IMG/VR virus record: IMGVR_UViG_3300017991_000120
Coordinates: 1-59,822 of that record
From: a virus
Length of the DNA: 59,822 nucleotides
Reading direction: 5' to 3' (one strand)
Shown here: one piece after another, positions 39,947 to 48,563 of the stretch
Layout of the letters: every line of letters starts with the position of its first letter
Position numbering within the stretch: the stretch's first letter is position 1
Translations under genes and position numbers: made by a program
The notes under the pieces: model-generated
What the model was told of the DNA's origin: nothing
What the model saw: only the letters and a program-made list of their open reading frames with translations
The model's database searches: none

Positions 39947-41488
39947 ATGAAGGATTTCTTGGAACTCGTCGATTTTGACCAAATGCCTGATTTGTCGAAC
40001 TTCGTTAATTCCTTGCAAAGCATAGCGAGAGCGACGCACCACGAGGATAAAGATGAAGTCGAACAGGCGTTGATTAAACGTCACCAAGAAATGTTCCTTG
40101 CCGACCGAGGCGTCTATACCTTGCTTTTGAGTTTGGCGGGATCAGAAAACCACATCACCACAGGCGTTGGGCTTTTATTCGGTCTACCGGATGAGGGCTT
40201 GAATATGCCAAAGTCTTTGGAGACGTTGATCATCAAGGACTTGCTTAAACGTGTAAAAATCACTCAACTCCTACGGTTTTATGTGGACTTGGCCGATGCC
40301 AAAATTAATAACAACCGCGCGCGAAAAGTGATACTCCGCTCGTTTTTTGATGCTGAGGAAAAAGACTTGACGTGGTGGGCTGTTAAGTACAAAACCAAAC
40401 TTCGCTATATCATGAACCACTTTGTGGGAAATGATCAGATTGGCTATGTTATTTCCATTGCCAAACGGTATGCAACGGAAAGAATGTGTCTCCCCGATGA
40501 TTGGGCAAAGGTTGCACGGTTGCTCTTTATGTCCAAAGAGATCCAAGGGTGGCACTTGGAAACCATCGCATTTATCAACAATGTCAATGGCGTTTATTCT
40601 TCACCACTGTTCCGTGCCTTTCAGGAAGCCAAGCGAGATATTACCAAAGGCGCATCATTGCCGCCGGAGGTATTGGAAGGTATTCGATCCGTTTACCATC
40701 CAAGCGTTCCACATGCCGAGGTTTTAAAGTTGACAGCAAAATCGGCCACAAAACAGCAAACAGTTCGCAAGCAACGGGAATATGAAAAGGCTGGTGTAAA
40801 GGTTGATGCCAATTGGGATTCGATGGCGATGCATGAATTGATCAAAATTGTTTACGAATGGCATAAAGACAAAAAACCACTGCCCGAAGATATTATGACC
40901 GTGCTCCACAACAAGGCAAAAAAAGTTGGTGGTGAGCTTAGCTTCCAAGCTATAAAGGCCGGTATTTTAGTAGACAATTCGTTTAGTGGAAGCGGTGATC
41001 AAGAGACCGCTTTGAACGATCCTATTTCAAAAATACTGTCCTTGCGGTATGCGTTGCAGGAATATTTCCACCAACAAGAAATACCTTTTGTCACGGAGTT
41101 TGTCACACAAGGTCGAAACAATTATGGTCTGCCTGTTGTCGCAGGAGAAACCGATTTGGCAACACCGTTTATTGATTTGGTCTATGAGGATTGTGATGTC
41201 ATTTATGTATTGTCCGATGGACGTGACAATGCTCCTGCAGGACGGCTCCAAGAGGTTATTGGACAGTTAAGGTTAATCAAAAAACTGCCTACTGTTTACC
41301 ATTTCAATCCTGTTACCGGTGGAGAGTCGATTGTTAAGTTGGATAAGGATATTCCTACCGTTGGCTATGCCAAAGCCGAAGGTTTTCAACGGACTGTCTT
41401 TGCAAGTATTTTGGTCGCTGAACCAAAAACAGCATTGGCACAGATTCTCAACGATTACAAGTTATTGGCAGAAAGGAGTTCCAAGTGA
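39947..41488 (+). CDS. Ro60-like protein (TROVE HEAT-repeat ring plus vWA)
   Basis: 513 residues, the usual length of Ro60/Rsr. The N-terminal ~330 residues are helical HEAT-like repeats (NNRARKVILRSFF is typical). The C-terminal third is a von Willebrand A domain: GILVDNSFSGSG supplies the DxSxS metal site, GETDLATPF the Thr, and VIYVLSDGRDN the conserved Asp. Ro60 rings bind misfolded RNA and Y RNAs, and in bacteria connect to exoribonucleases. The three Y-like RNAs lie directly upstream, as in many bacterial Ro loci. AGGAG is weak here (CACGGAGGTACAA), but well placed. Confidence 0.82.
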   Translation: MKDFLELVDFDQMPDLSNFVNSLQSIARATHHEDKDEVEQALIKRHQEMFLADRGVYTLLLSLAGSENHITTGVGLLFGLPDEGLNMPKSLETLIIKDLLKRVKITQLLRFYVDLADAKINNNRARKVILRSFFDAEEKDLTWWAVKYKTKLRYIMNHFVGNDQIGYVISIAKRYATERMCLPDDWAKVARLLFMSKEIQGWHLETIAFINNVNGVYSSPLFRAFQEAKRDITKGASLPPEVLEGIRSVYHPSVPHAEVLKLTAKSATKQQTVRKQREYEKAGVKVDANWDSMAMHELIKIVYEWHKDKKPLPEDIMTVLHNKAKKVGGELSFQAIKAGILVDNSFSGSGDQETALNDPISKILSLRYALQEYFHQQEIPFVTEFVTQGRNNYGLPVVAGETDLATPFIDLVYEDCDVIYVLSDGRDNAPAGRLQEVIGQLRLIKKLPTVYHFNPVTGGESIVKLDKDIPTVGYAKAEGFQRTVFASILVAEPKTALAQILNDYKLLAERSSK

Positions 41489-42504
41489 CTGAATTAAAAC
41501 GTTTTTTCCAAGATTTGACGCTTGGCCGACCTCAAAATGTTGGCCCAATAACAGTCGTCCCGTTGATCTCGGATCAACACTTTTCGTTCCAAAAACCACG
41601 TCACGAGGATGTGAGCAATAGAGGCTATGGAAATTTGATGTTCAAAAATAGCACTCCTGATCCTGTTTTGGTTCCTGCTCACACGGTTTACATGACAAAG
41701 CGACAAAGCCAAGACCATGCGACAATGGAGGGCTTGATTGTTAAAAAAGGTGAGACGTTGGATTATTGTAAGGCAACGTGCGTCCAGCAATCAACTGGTG
41801 GAATGATGACCGGAAGCCAAGAAAAGGTTGAAACAACTTTGCCAATTATTTTGCGCGAACGTGCATTTAACAAACGCGAAAACACCGGAGATTCAACAGG
41901 GTACGGACGCCTTTGGAATGACATCACCTCGTATAATGCGGGGTATGGAATCCGTGGTTCCGGTGGCGGCCATTACGAATATTTCTATGACGCCTTTGAG
42001 AAAACGATGGATGAATTCGTCGCTGAATTTGAGCTTGTTTATAATCAAGTGGGATTCATTGTTTTTGCCAAAAATATTGTTTATGGCATTGAGCGGTTTC
42101 CATCACCCGGATATTTGAAAAGTTATTACCGCTCACTGATCAAAGGATGTTATGGCGCGGCTATCATAGACCTTTTGCGCCAAGCCGACGAATTGCAGTT
42201 AAAAGGAACAATCAACGTTCCTGTCAATATGTCGGGAAGTGTCCGCGAATTAAAGCGCAACCTTGCACGAGCCAATGAACGTTTCGATGGGCGTGTAAAG
42301 GATGTCGTTACGGAATTAATTTTTGGAGATCGAGGAAAATTTGAGAAGTCAGCACAAGGGCATCAGACGGATTTTATGCTGTTTGAAAATGACTTCTTTG
42401 TTGGCAATGTCCTCGTCCAAGCGGACGGTTATCCATACTTTACTTTCGTCGCACGTGAGGCTCAATTGAAAGGTGTACGTGCAGGGAGAGAATTCAAAAT
42501 TTAG
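41485..42504 (+). CDS. Ro-coupled protein, ARPP-1/DUF6569-like (tentative)
   Basis: 339 residues. GTG overlaps the Ro60 stop (GTGA), so translation is coupled. The N-terminal part (ITVVPLISDQ, then NSTPDPVLVPAHTVYMTKRQSQDHA, then KATCVQQSTGG) has the order of the ARPP-1 domain: a PL strand, a V-x-V-P/loop with QxQ/QN, then C-V-E/Q. The C-terminal ~200 residues are unassigned. Coupling suggests it works with the Ro ring and its RNAs. Family placement is by pattern only. Confidence 0.5.
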   Translation: MTELKRFFQDLTLGRPQNVGPITVVPLISDQHFSFQKPRHEDVSNRGYGNLMFKNSTPDPVLVPAHTVYMTKRQSQDHATMEGLIVKKGETLDYCKATCVQQSTGGMMTGSQEKVETTLPIILRERAFNKRENTGDSTGYGRLWNDITSYNAGYGIRGSGGGHYEYFYDAFEKTMDEFVAEFELVYNQVGFIVFAKNIVYGIERFPSPGYLKSYYRSLIKGCYGAAIIDLLRQADELQLKGTINVPVNMSGSVRELKRNLARANERFDGRVKDVVTELIFGDRGKFEKSAQGHQTDFMLFENDFFVGNVLVQADGYPYFTFVAREAQLKGVRAGREFKI

Positions 42505-42538
42505 TTGACTTCTATGAATTCTTTACCTACCTTTTGTT

Positions 42539-42658
42539 ACCGCGTTGCGGTTCCCTCTTTGGGTGGCATTGGTCAGGCAAAGCCTATGCCGCCCTATTTT
42601 GATAGGGAAGTCGCACCTTCTTTCTGCTGGCTTTGGAGCAATCCAAAGCCTTTTTTTT
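42539..42658 (+). ncRNA. Structured 3' region of the Ro operon with terminator
   Basis: ACCGC-GTT-GCGGT, TTCCCT/AGGGAA enclosing GGGTGGCAT/ATGCCGCCC with an inner AGGC/GCCT, and finally GGCTTTGGA-GCAA-TCCAAAGCC with eight T (42629-42658). The last element is a strong terminator; the rest is more structure than a simple 3' end needs. The open frame across it is not protein-like. Confidence 0.6.
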
Positions 42659-42713
42659 GCCCAAGTCCCACTACAAAAAAAGTAAAAAAAAACAAAAAAA
42701 TGCAAAATTTTTC

Positions 42714-42742
42714 TTGCTATTTACGTATATACACTGTATATT
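42714..42742 (+). promoter_or_regulatory. Rightward early promoter with operator (site 4)
   Basis: TTTTTC, TTGCTA, 17 bases, TATATT, with the palindrome ATATAC-ACT-GTATAT at 42727-42741. GTTAA follows at 42750. It is the only rightward copy of the operator promoter and drives the early block from 42781. Confidence 0.85.
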
Positions 42743-42780
42743 GAAATAGTTAAAGAAAGCAAATTTAGAGGAGATGAAAG

Positions 42781-43125
42781 ATGCATGAAAAAAAATATGA
42801 AACGATACAGTCCGAAAAGACAATGAAGTCGATGTATTGTGGCAGATGTGGCGAGATTATTTTAATCCGATCCGATTGGGATTTCGAAGATATTGCAAAG
42901 GCAGCCCAAGAACAATGCGAAACAGAATGTGATCATTATTTCTTGTTCAAAACGTTTCCTGAAATCAAGCGCGAAATCCGCTGTGAAATAAAACGCAATA
43001 CAGTCAACACCGACGTTCGTCAACTTCCTGAAAATCATTTCAGAGATTTACTTGTAAGTTTGCATAAAATGCCACTCGAAGATTTAGTCGAATACGGCCA
43101 CAACCTAAACAAACGTTCTAACTGA
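42781..43125 (+). CDS. Zinc-ribbon-containing early protein
   Basis: 114 residues. MYCGRCGEIIL (~19-29) and a later C-x3-C pair (EQCETECDHY) suggest a zinc site. GAGGAGATGAAAG precedes the ATG. First gene behind the rightward early promoter; function unknown. Confidence 0.6.
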   Translation: MHEKKYETIQSEKTMKSMYCGRCGEIILIRSDWDFEDIAKAAQEQCETECDHYFLFKTFPEIKREIRCEIKRNTVNTDVRQLPENHFRDLLVSLHKMPLEDLVEYGHNLNKRSN

Positions 43126-43136
43126 GGAGACCTAAA

Positions 43137-43382
43137 ATGTCAGCATCAAAACAAAATCAAACCGAAGAAGATGGCCGCTGTTTTTCAGCATATTACGGCG
43201 ACGACGATTTCGAAGAAGAAGCCGAATTCGATTTTGAGACTGAGGATTTTTGGGAAGCCTTCGAAAACGGTCGAATTGGTGTTAACCCAACGTCCTGCAA
43301 GTTTGGTGAAAGCGCAGATATTTTCGATGTATACGAACAAGTAAAGTTCGACGAAAACATTCACAGTCAATTAAATTTTTAA
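43137..43382 (+). CDS. Small, very acidic early protein
   Basis: 81 residues with 22 Asp/Glu against 5 Lys/Arg, concentrated in EEEAEFDFETEDFWEAFE. Size, charge and early position resemble DNA-mimic anti-restriction or anti-host proteins, but no family is recognised. AGGAGACCTAAA precedes the ATG. Confidence 0.55.
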   Translation: MSASKQNQTEEDGRCFSAYYGDDDFEEEAEFDFETEDFWEAFENGRIGVNPTSCKFGESADIFDVYEQVKFDENIHSQLNF

Positions 43383-43450
43383 GAGGCCCAACCGGATTTG
43401 ACGTGGGGTGGATCGGAAGTTGACGCTCATTTACCACAGTAAAAAACAAC

Positions 43451-43473
43451 GGTGCCCGCACGAGGTGGGCACC
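43451..43473 (+). other. GC-rich hairpin between early genes
   Basis: GGTGCCC/GGGCACC with a 9-base loop, no T-run. It lies in the 117-base gap before 43500 and may stabilise the downstream message. Confidence 0.5.
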
Positions 43474-43499
43474 ATTAATCCTATATAGGAGATATTATT

Positions 43500-44153
43500 A
43501 TGAACGACGATGGAATGGAATTCAACATGTCTGCAATGCTCGGAATTGGTGGTGGCCGCCCATGTGGTCTCGGTGCACTTCTTTCGGGTCTGTCCTCAAC
43601 GCAGGAACCGCACGATGCAAATGATACGCTGAATGACATTGCCGCATCTATTGTTGGCGATGTTCGTGAACACAACTGGATTGATTTGGATGTTGCCTTG
43701 GAGGAGTTTCAACTTTTTGTAAAGTCCAACAAAAAGACTTGGAACAGCTTTTCGCATCGTGACAAAATCCACTTCATATTCAAATATCTGCAACGCGCAG
43801 GAGTCCTTGTCAAGGAGGATTTTATGTGTTGTCAAGAATGTAGTCACTATGCCATTCTGAAACAGATGATAATGCAAAAACGCCATCCTTTGAAAACAAC
43901 GATTATCTACTATACCCATCCGTCCGCGAATGAAGCGTTTGACTTCAACGGCAACATTGACACGCCGGAAGGTTTGCGAATGGCGCATCATTTCGGTGAA
44001 GACAACGACGACATTAAGGATCAAGTTTTCAAATTTTTCGAAGCCGCCGGAGTTGAGGCAACATGGGCAGGACATAACCATGTGATGTTTGTTGAAAACA
44101 GTTCATCACTGGAAGAAATCCTCAACAATGACAATGACGAAGAATCCAAATAG
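43500..44153 (+). CDS. Hypothetical early protein (DUF6891-like)
   Basis: 217 residues. FMCCQECSHYAI (~residue 105) followed by IIYYTHPSANEAF and AGVEATWAGH resembles DUF6891-type proteins of unknown function. N terminus Gly-rich (LGIGGGRPCGLGALLSG). AGGAG precedes the ATG. Confidence 0.5.
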   Translation: MNDDGMEFNMSAMLGIGGGRPCGLGALLSGLSSTQEPHDANDTLNDIAASIVGDVREHNWIDLDVALEEFQLFVKSNKKTWNSFSHRDKIHFIFKYLQRAGVLVKEDFMCCQECSHYAILKQMIMQKRHPLKTTIIYYTHPSANEAFDFNGNIDTPEGLRMAHHFGEDNDDIKDQVFKFFEAAGVEATWAGHNHVMFVENSSSLEEILNNDNDEESK

Positions 44154-44218
44154 TTGAACCGCAACCGGCCTCGCCAAGGGGTCGGTTTACTTTAATTTTA
44201 GCAGAAAGGAAACGCGAA

Positions 44219-45049
44219 ATGTTAGAAAAAGTTGATCCCGTTGAAGTCATTATGCACAAAGCCTTATCAAACGATGAGATCATTCAACGTGCGCCAAGCG
44301 TACTCACACGCGAGGGAATGCCGGAAAAGACCCATAGTGCCTACGTCAATGTTTCTACAATGGATGTGATTGAAGTTATGCGTAACCAAGGATGGATTCC
44401 AACACTTGCTGGACAGCAAAAAGTCCGCGTTGGTGAACGTTCGGGCTATCAAAAACACATCGTAAAATTGTCCAATCCCAATCTTGTAATTGGCCCCGAT
44501 CACCTTCAAGCTATCATAACCAACTCCCACGACGGAGGGTCGGCCTACAAATTCGATCTTGGAATTTATCGCTTTGTCTGTTCAAATGGAATGATTGTTG
44601 GAAACACCTTTGAAAGTATCAATATTCGTCACATTGCAATTTCAACAGATGAGGTCCTGCAGGCCAGTCAGTCCATGTTGGACTTTGCTCCACAAGTCGC
44701 TAATCAAATTGAATCGATGAAGTCCACACGCATGACATCACCAATGAATCGCGCCTTTGCTCGTGCGTCTATGCTTTTGGTGTATGGAGAGGATGGTGAT
44801 GGTGGACGTTGGCCTTTTGATCCCGGCGAACTTCTCCGTATTCGTCACGAGGAGGACAGGAAAGATCATTCACTTTGGACATCATATAATGCCGTTCAGG
44901 AAAACATCATGAAAGGCGGTATTGAATACAAAACAGAAAAAGGACGTGCAATGAAAACGCGCCCTGTCAAAGCCATTGATCGTCACGTGAACCTTAATAA
45001 AGCCCTTCACTCCCTTGCAACGGAAATGGCTGAATTAGCCGCTAAATAA
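44219..45049 (+). CDS. DUF932 family protein
   Basis: 276 residues. The central part (NSHDGGSAYKFDLGIYRFVCSNGMIVG, seen as NSHDGG, YRFVCSNGM) is the DUF932 signature found in many phage and plasmid proteins of unknown function, often near recombination genes, as here. AAAGGAAACGCGAA precedes the ATG. Confidence 0.8.
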   Translation: MLEKVDPVEVIMHKALSNDEIIQRAPSVLTREGMPEKTHSAYVNVSTMDVIEVMRNQGWIPTLAGQQKVRVGERSGYQKHIVKLSNPNLVIGPDHLQAIITNSHDGGSAYKFDLGIYRFVCSNGMIVGNTFESINIRHIAISTDEVLQASQSMLDFAPQVANQIESMKSTRMTSPMNRAFARASMLLVYGEDGDGGRWPFDPGELLRIRHEEDRKDHSLWTSYNAVQENIMKGGIEYKTEKGRAMKTRPVKAIDRHVNLNKALHSLATEMAELAAK

Positions 45050-45063
45050 CACTTCTGTTGATG

Positions 45064-45090
45064 GCCCCGCTATCCGGCGGGGCTTCTTTA
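45064..45090 (+). terminator. Intrinsic terminator after the DUF932 gene
   Basis: GCCCCGC-TATCCG-GCGGGGC followed by TTCTTTA. It separates the first early transcript from the tRNA-Lys promoter. Confidence 0.75.
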
Positions 45091-45105
45091 TGACCAAAAA
45101 ACTTC

Positions 45106-45134
45106 TTGTAATTTTTAAAAAATGTTTGTAAACT
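45106..45134 (+). promoter_or_regulatory. Promoter of tRNA-Lys and the recombination genes
   Basis: AAAAAACTTC, TTGTAA, 17 bases, TAAACT; no operator palindrome. Predicted start about 45141, 12 bases before the tRNA. Confidence 0.75.
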
Positions 45135-45152
45135 GTAGTCAAGAAATTTTTA

Positions 45153-45226
45153 GGAACCGTGGCAGAGATGGTCAATGCACCGGACTTTTAATCCGGGTTT
45201 TTTGGGTTCGAGTCCCAACGGTTCCA
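45153..45226 (+). tRNA. tRNA-Lys(TTT)
   Basis: Acceptor GGAACCG/CGGTTCC, anticodon stem CCGGA/TCCGG with loop CTTTTAA (anticodon TTT), T arm TTGGG-TTCGAGT-CCCAA, discriminator A. CCA is not encoded. Confidence 0.93.
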
Positions 45227-45257
45227 CGCGTCCAATATTACCTTTTAAGGAGGCAAT

Positions 45258-45488
45258 ATGTCTTACGTTGATCAAAAGGCCAAGCCAGTCATGGTATCGG
45301 CCAAAACACACCTTTTCCTACTTGCTATGGCAAAAGAGGAAGGCAGGGCCATTGGCGCGATGTGCGAAAAGTTTCTCGTCAACCATATTGAGGACTTTTT
45401 GAAAGAAAATCACATCTCGGACAATACATGGGAAAAGGTTGCACGACGTCTTAAACTTCCAATCGAAGAAGTTAAAACGGAGTGGTAA
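45258..45488 (+). CDS. Small ribbon-helix-helix-like protein
   Basis: 76 residues. KPVMVSAKTHLFLLAMAKEEG fits a short strand followed by helix 1, then EGRAIGAMCEKFLVNHIEDF as helix 2. Arc/CopG-like folds use this pattern for operator binding. AAGGAGG precedes the ATG. Another candidate regulator. Confidence 0.5.
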   Translation: MSYVDQKAKPVMVSAKTHLFLLAMAKEEGRAIGAMCEKFLVNHIEDFLKENHISDNTWEKVARRLKLPIEEVKTEW

Positions 45489-45511
45489 TCACATAACAGA
45501 AAGGAATACCT

Positions 45512-46177
45512 ATGGGAACTGAAAACGCGGTTGCTTTGCCAGCAGACGTTCAACAATTTTGGGTTGACGTCAAGCATAGTGAAAAGCAAATTACGGACAT
45601 CACTGTTACGGCAGAAAATAAGGGTGATGTCAACGACTTTGTCGTAGCCCTCAAAAAAATCCGCACAAAAATCAATGCCGCCAAAGTCGGGGTGGGAAAA
45701 CCATTTGACGAACAAAAACGAGAAGCTCAAAAGCCTTACAAGGATTTATTTGACAAGGTTGAGGAGATTATCAAACTCGGTGAAGGCAAGGTAACAGAAT
45801 TCATCAAAGAGGAACGGCGTTTAGAAGCGGAGCGGCTCCTTGAACAGAAACAGCAGGCATCAAAATCATTAGAGGAACAAAAACTTGAAGCCATTGAAAA
45901 CAATGATTTTGAAACCGCCCAAAAAATTGAGGGCATGATTCAACGTCCACAAGCTCCGTCGGTTCCTCAAACGAGGGTTAGGACGTCAAACAGTACCACA
46001 GCCGAAAAGAAAGTGGTCACCATTATTTCGGTTGATTTAAACAAAGTTCCTGACAAGTATATCAAAAAGAGTTTGGATGAAGCTGTTGCCAAAAGAGATT
46101 TGGCCGCAGGTCTTACCATTCCCGGTATTCAAGCGTCAGTGGACACTCAATTTTCAGCACGAGCAAGGAGGTCTTGA
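45512..46177 (+). CDS. Coiled-coil protein of the recombination set (DUF1351-like)
   Basis: 221 residues. A long charged coiled coil (~residues 75-145, EERRLEAERLLEQKQQASKS) with a C-terminal globular end. Proteins of this kind commonly precede the phage exonuclease and annealing protein genes, as here. It overlaps the nuclease ATG by one base. Confidence 0.6.
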   Translation: MGTENAVALPADVQQFWVDVKHSEKQITDITVTAENKGDVNDFVVALKKIRTKINAAKVGVGKPFDEQKREAQKPYKDLFDKVEEIIKLGEGKVTEFIKEERRLEAERLLEQKQQASKSLEEQKLEAIENNDFETAQKIEGMIQRPQAPSVPQTRVRTSNSTTAEKKVVTIISVDLNKVPDKYIKKSLDEAVAKRDLAAGLTIPGIQASVDTQFSARARRS

Positions 46178-46971
46178 TGAAAATAGAACACCTAAGTCCA
46201 TCATCATTTAATATGATGATCAGGTGTGGTATGCAGTGGTTTTTCCGTTATGTTGAAGGATTAAAACGACCGCCCGGCGTGGCACTGGTCATTGGTACTG
46301 GCGTTGACAAGGGCGTCAATCTTAACATGGAACAAAAAATGGAAACGGGAAACCTTGCGGAACTGGCTGAGGTAAAGCAAAAGACCTTTGAAACGGTTGT
46401 CAACACTTTTGAGATGTCAGAGATTGCACTTGATGACGATGAAAAGAAAAAAGGTATGCAAAAAGTAAAGGACGAAGCTGCCGACATGGCTGTATCTTTG
46501 TCAGCCGTTCACTATCAAAAGGCCGCCCCTAAAATCTTTCCGGTTGCCGTCCAAGAACGTTGGGAGCTTGAAGTCGACGGTTATCCATTTGAAACATTGA
46601 TGGGCATTATTGACATCTCTGAAACCAACGTTGTCCGTGATACCAAAACAACAAAGCGGAGTCCATCGGGAGGCGAGGCTGATAAGTCCGATCAATTAAA
46701 CTTCTATGCCTATTATAAAAAAGTGGCTGAGGATAAAAATGTGGAAACCGTTCTTGATTTTCTTGTGAAATTGAAAACGAATCCTAAATTTGTACCAGTC
46801 TATACAAGTCGTCCACACACGGATGAGGACTTTAATCGTCTTTGGGAAAAAATTGACGCGGTGTCACTCGCCATCGAAAAAGAAGTTTTTCTCCCAACAT
46901 TGCCAGACAATTGGTGGTGCTCTCCAAAGTGGTGTGGTTACTATGATGTCTGTAAATTTGCAAGGAGGTAA
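46177..46971 (+). CDS. PD-(D/E)XK nuclease (Cas4/RecB-like)
   Basis: 264 residues; ATG after AAGGAGGTCTTG. LSPSSFNMMIRCGMQWFFRYVEG is the N-terminal S-x-C-x-x-x-x-F-Y signature. MGIIDISE and VVRDTKTTKRS supply the catalytic D...D-x-K, and QLNFYAYYKKV the following Q-x-x-x-Y. Late cysteines (WWCSPKWCGYYDVCK) plus the early Cys could bind an iron-sulfur cluster as in Cas4. Probable 5' exonuclease for phage recombination. Confidence 0.85.
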   Translation: MKIEHLSPSSFNMMIRCGMQWFFRYVEGLKRPPGVALVIGTGVDKGVNLNMEQKMETGNLAELAEVKQKTFETVVNTFEMSEIALDDDEKKKGMQKVKDEAADMAVSLSAVHYQKAAPKIFPVAVQERWELEVDGYPFETLMGIIDISETNVVRDTKTTKRSPSGGEADKSDQLNFYAYYKKVAEDKNVETVLDFLVKLKTNPKFVPVYTSRPHTDEDFNRLWEKIDAVSLAIEKEVFLPTLPDNWWCSPKWCGYYDVCKFARR

Positions 46972-46972
46972 G

Positions 46973-48127
46973 ATGCCTGAATTAAAGCCTACCCTGCCAA
47001 CTATTGGTCAGCAAGTTCCGGCCAATATTGGCGAAAACGAACTTAACCAAGTGAGTTCTATGTCGTCCGCTATGGTTGAGATTCAATCAGCGATTATGGT
47101 TGCCAAAGGCATGCCCCGAAGTGAGGACGTGGCTTTTGATCGTTTGATGCGGGCGTGTAAACGTCCAACTTTTGCCGATAGTGCTGAATATCAGTACCCG
47201 CGCGGTGGTGCAACCATTGTTGGCCCCTCTGTTAATCTCGCACGTGAAGCCGCACGATGTTGGGGAAATATCCGCTATGGCCTTGAAATTGTCCGCGACA
47301 CTGAGGATGAACGGCAAATAAGAGGTTGGGCGTGGGATATGGAAACCAACGTAAAGGTTGAGGCAGAGGATGCGTTCAAAAAACTTATTTACCGCAAGAC
47401 CAATGGCGGTGAATGGATTAAACCGGATGAACGCGAATTGCGTGAACTTACAAATCGGCGCGGTGCCATTGTCACACGAAATGCAATTCTCCAAGTTCTG
47501 CCTCGAGACCTGATTGAAGATGCTCAAAATAAATGCCGTGATACCATTAAAGCAAAAATTACCGAGGATCCCGAAGCCGCACGGAAACGCATTATCTTAG
47601 GCTTTCAGGAACTTCATGTAAGTGCTAAGAATATCGAGGCATTCTTAGGTCACGAAATTTCGGAATGTTCTCCGAAGGAACTGCAAAACCTGCGTTCCAT
47701 GTATCAAGCTATTCGTGATGGTGCCGCTAAATGGACGGACTTTGTTGAAGCCAAGGATGATTTGAAGGCTGACAATAAAGCCGACGAGAAAAAGCAAAAG
47801 CCCAAAGCCCGTGCGAGAGTCAGGAAGTCAAAAGCTGAAAAGAACGAGAAGTCCGAACCGCCAACGCCAACGGAGCCGCCGGCAGAGAAACCAAAGTCAA
47901 ATGGTAACGGCAATGGTGGATCAACTTCACAAATTAAAGGCCAAATCATTTCAATTATGCACAAATGGCCGGAACAGCAAAAGATGAATTGGATTGGAAG
48001 TGAAGGCTTTGAGTCCGTTAATGACTTACTGGCTTCCGTGTCGGATGTGAATTCTGTTGTCAAGCTGTTGGACAAGGTTAAAAAGCAAAACCAAAACCTT
48101 ATTGATGATGGATTTTTGACAAAGTAA
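46973..48127 (+). CDS. Probable single-strand annealing/recombination protein
   Basis: 384 residues from ATG after AAGGAGGTAAG. The core (ATIVGPSVNLAREAARCWGN, later RGAIVTRNAILQVLPRD) is globular. Residues ~265-320 are a Lys/Pro/Glu-rich linker and a small C-terminal domain follows. Its place directly after the exonuclease suggests a RecT/Erf-like annealing role; no signature of those families is clear. Confidence 0.5.
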   Translation: MPELKPTLPTIGQQVPANIGENELNQVSSMSSAMVEIQSAIMVAKGMPRSEDVAFDRLMRACKRPTFADSAEYQYPRGGATIVGPSVNLAREAARCWGNIRYGLEIVRDTEDERQIRGWAWDMETNVKVEAEDAFKKLIYRKTNGGEWIKPDERELRELTNRRGAIVTRNAILQVLPRDLIEDAQNKCRDTIKAKITEDPEAARKRIILGFQELHVSAKNIEAFLGHEISECSPKELQNLRSMYQAIRDGAAKWTDFVEAKDDLKADNKADEKKQKPKARARVRKSKAEKNEKSEPPTPTEPPAEKPKSNGNGNGGSTSQIKGQIISIMHKWPEQQKMNWIGSEGFESVNDLLASVSDVNSVVKLLDKVKKQNQNLIDDGFLTK

Positions 48128-48132
48128 TCACA

Positions 48133-48257
48133 AGGGCAGTGGTGTATGACATCCAAGGTAGACGGCAGAAAACGCACGGTGAGACTCCGTGGTAAGTACA
48201 CGACCGAGGTTGTGTGCTGAATGTCTAAGCGGTACTCAATCCCTCTGCCACTGCCCT
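48133..48257 (+). ncRNA. Structured RNA closed by a 10-bp stem
   Basis: AGGGCAGTGG (48133-48142) pairs perfectly with CCACTGCCCT (48248-48257). Inside: CACGG/CCGTG hairpin, GGTAAG (48191-48196), a TACAC/GTGTG hairpin, then CTGAATG. The GGTAAG, hairpin, NNGAATG order is shared with the RNA at 8764. The ribosome binding site of the next gene follows directly, so it could also be a leader. Confidence 0.55.
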
Positions 48258-48275
48258 ATTTAAAAGGAGTAAATT

Positions 48276-48554
48276 GTGGGTGACTACAAAGACCCGAAAC
48301 AAGAGGCACTGACTTTTTTGCAAAAGTTAAAACGTGTCCGCGAAAGCAAGAGCAATGCGGGCAAGTGGTGGTCTCGATCTTTCGGTAGAAAAACCAAGCA
48401 GACCTCCCGTATTATGGCCGATGGTTCAAAATACATTCGGCCTTATTTGGGCTTTCCGCGTTCGCGCTTGCCAAAGCCGAGAAAAGGTTTTTGCGATATG
48501 CGGAGACTTGTACGTTTGAGAATGGCCCGTAAATATGGAAGGTCTCTAAAATAA
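48276..48554 (+). CDS. Basic hypothetical protein
   Basis: 92 residues from a GTG with AAAAGGAG upstream. Strongly basic throughout (RESKSNAGKWWSRSFGRKTK), likely to bind nucleic acid. No family recognised. It lies directly after the structured RNA and could bind it (inference). Confidence 0.5.
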   Translation: MGDYKDPKQEALTFLQKLKRVRESKSNAGKWWSRSFGRKTKQTSRIMADGSKYIRPYLGFPRSRLPKPRKGFCDMRRLVRLRMARKYGRSLK

Positions 48555-48563
48555 GGGATTCAC

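Noticed and set aside
42505-42744. Open frame of 79 codons after the Ro operon
   Set aside because: It runs through a terminator and nested hairpins, has no ribosome binding site and is not protein-like.
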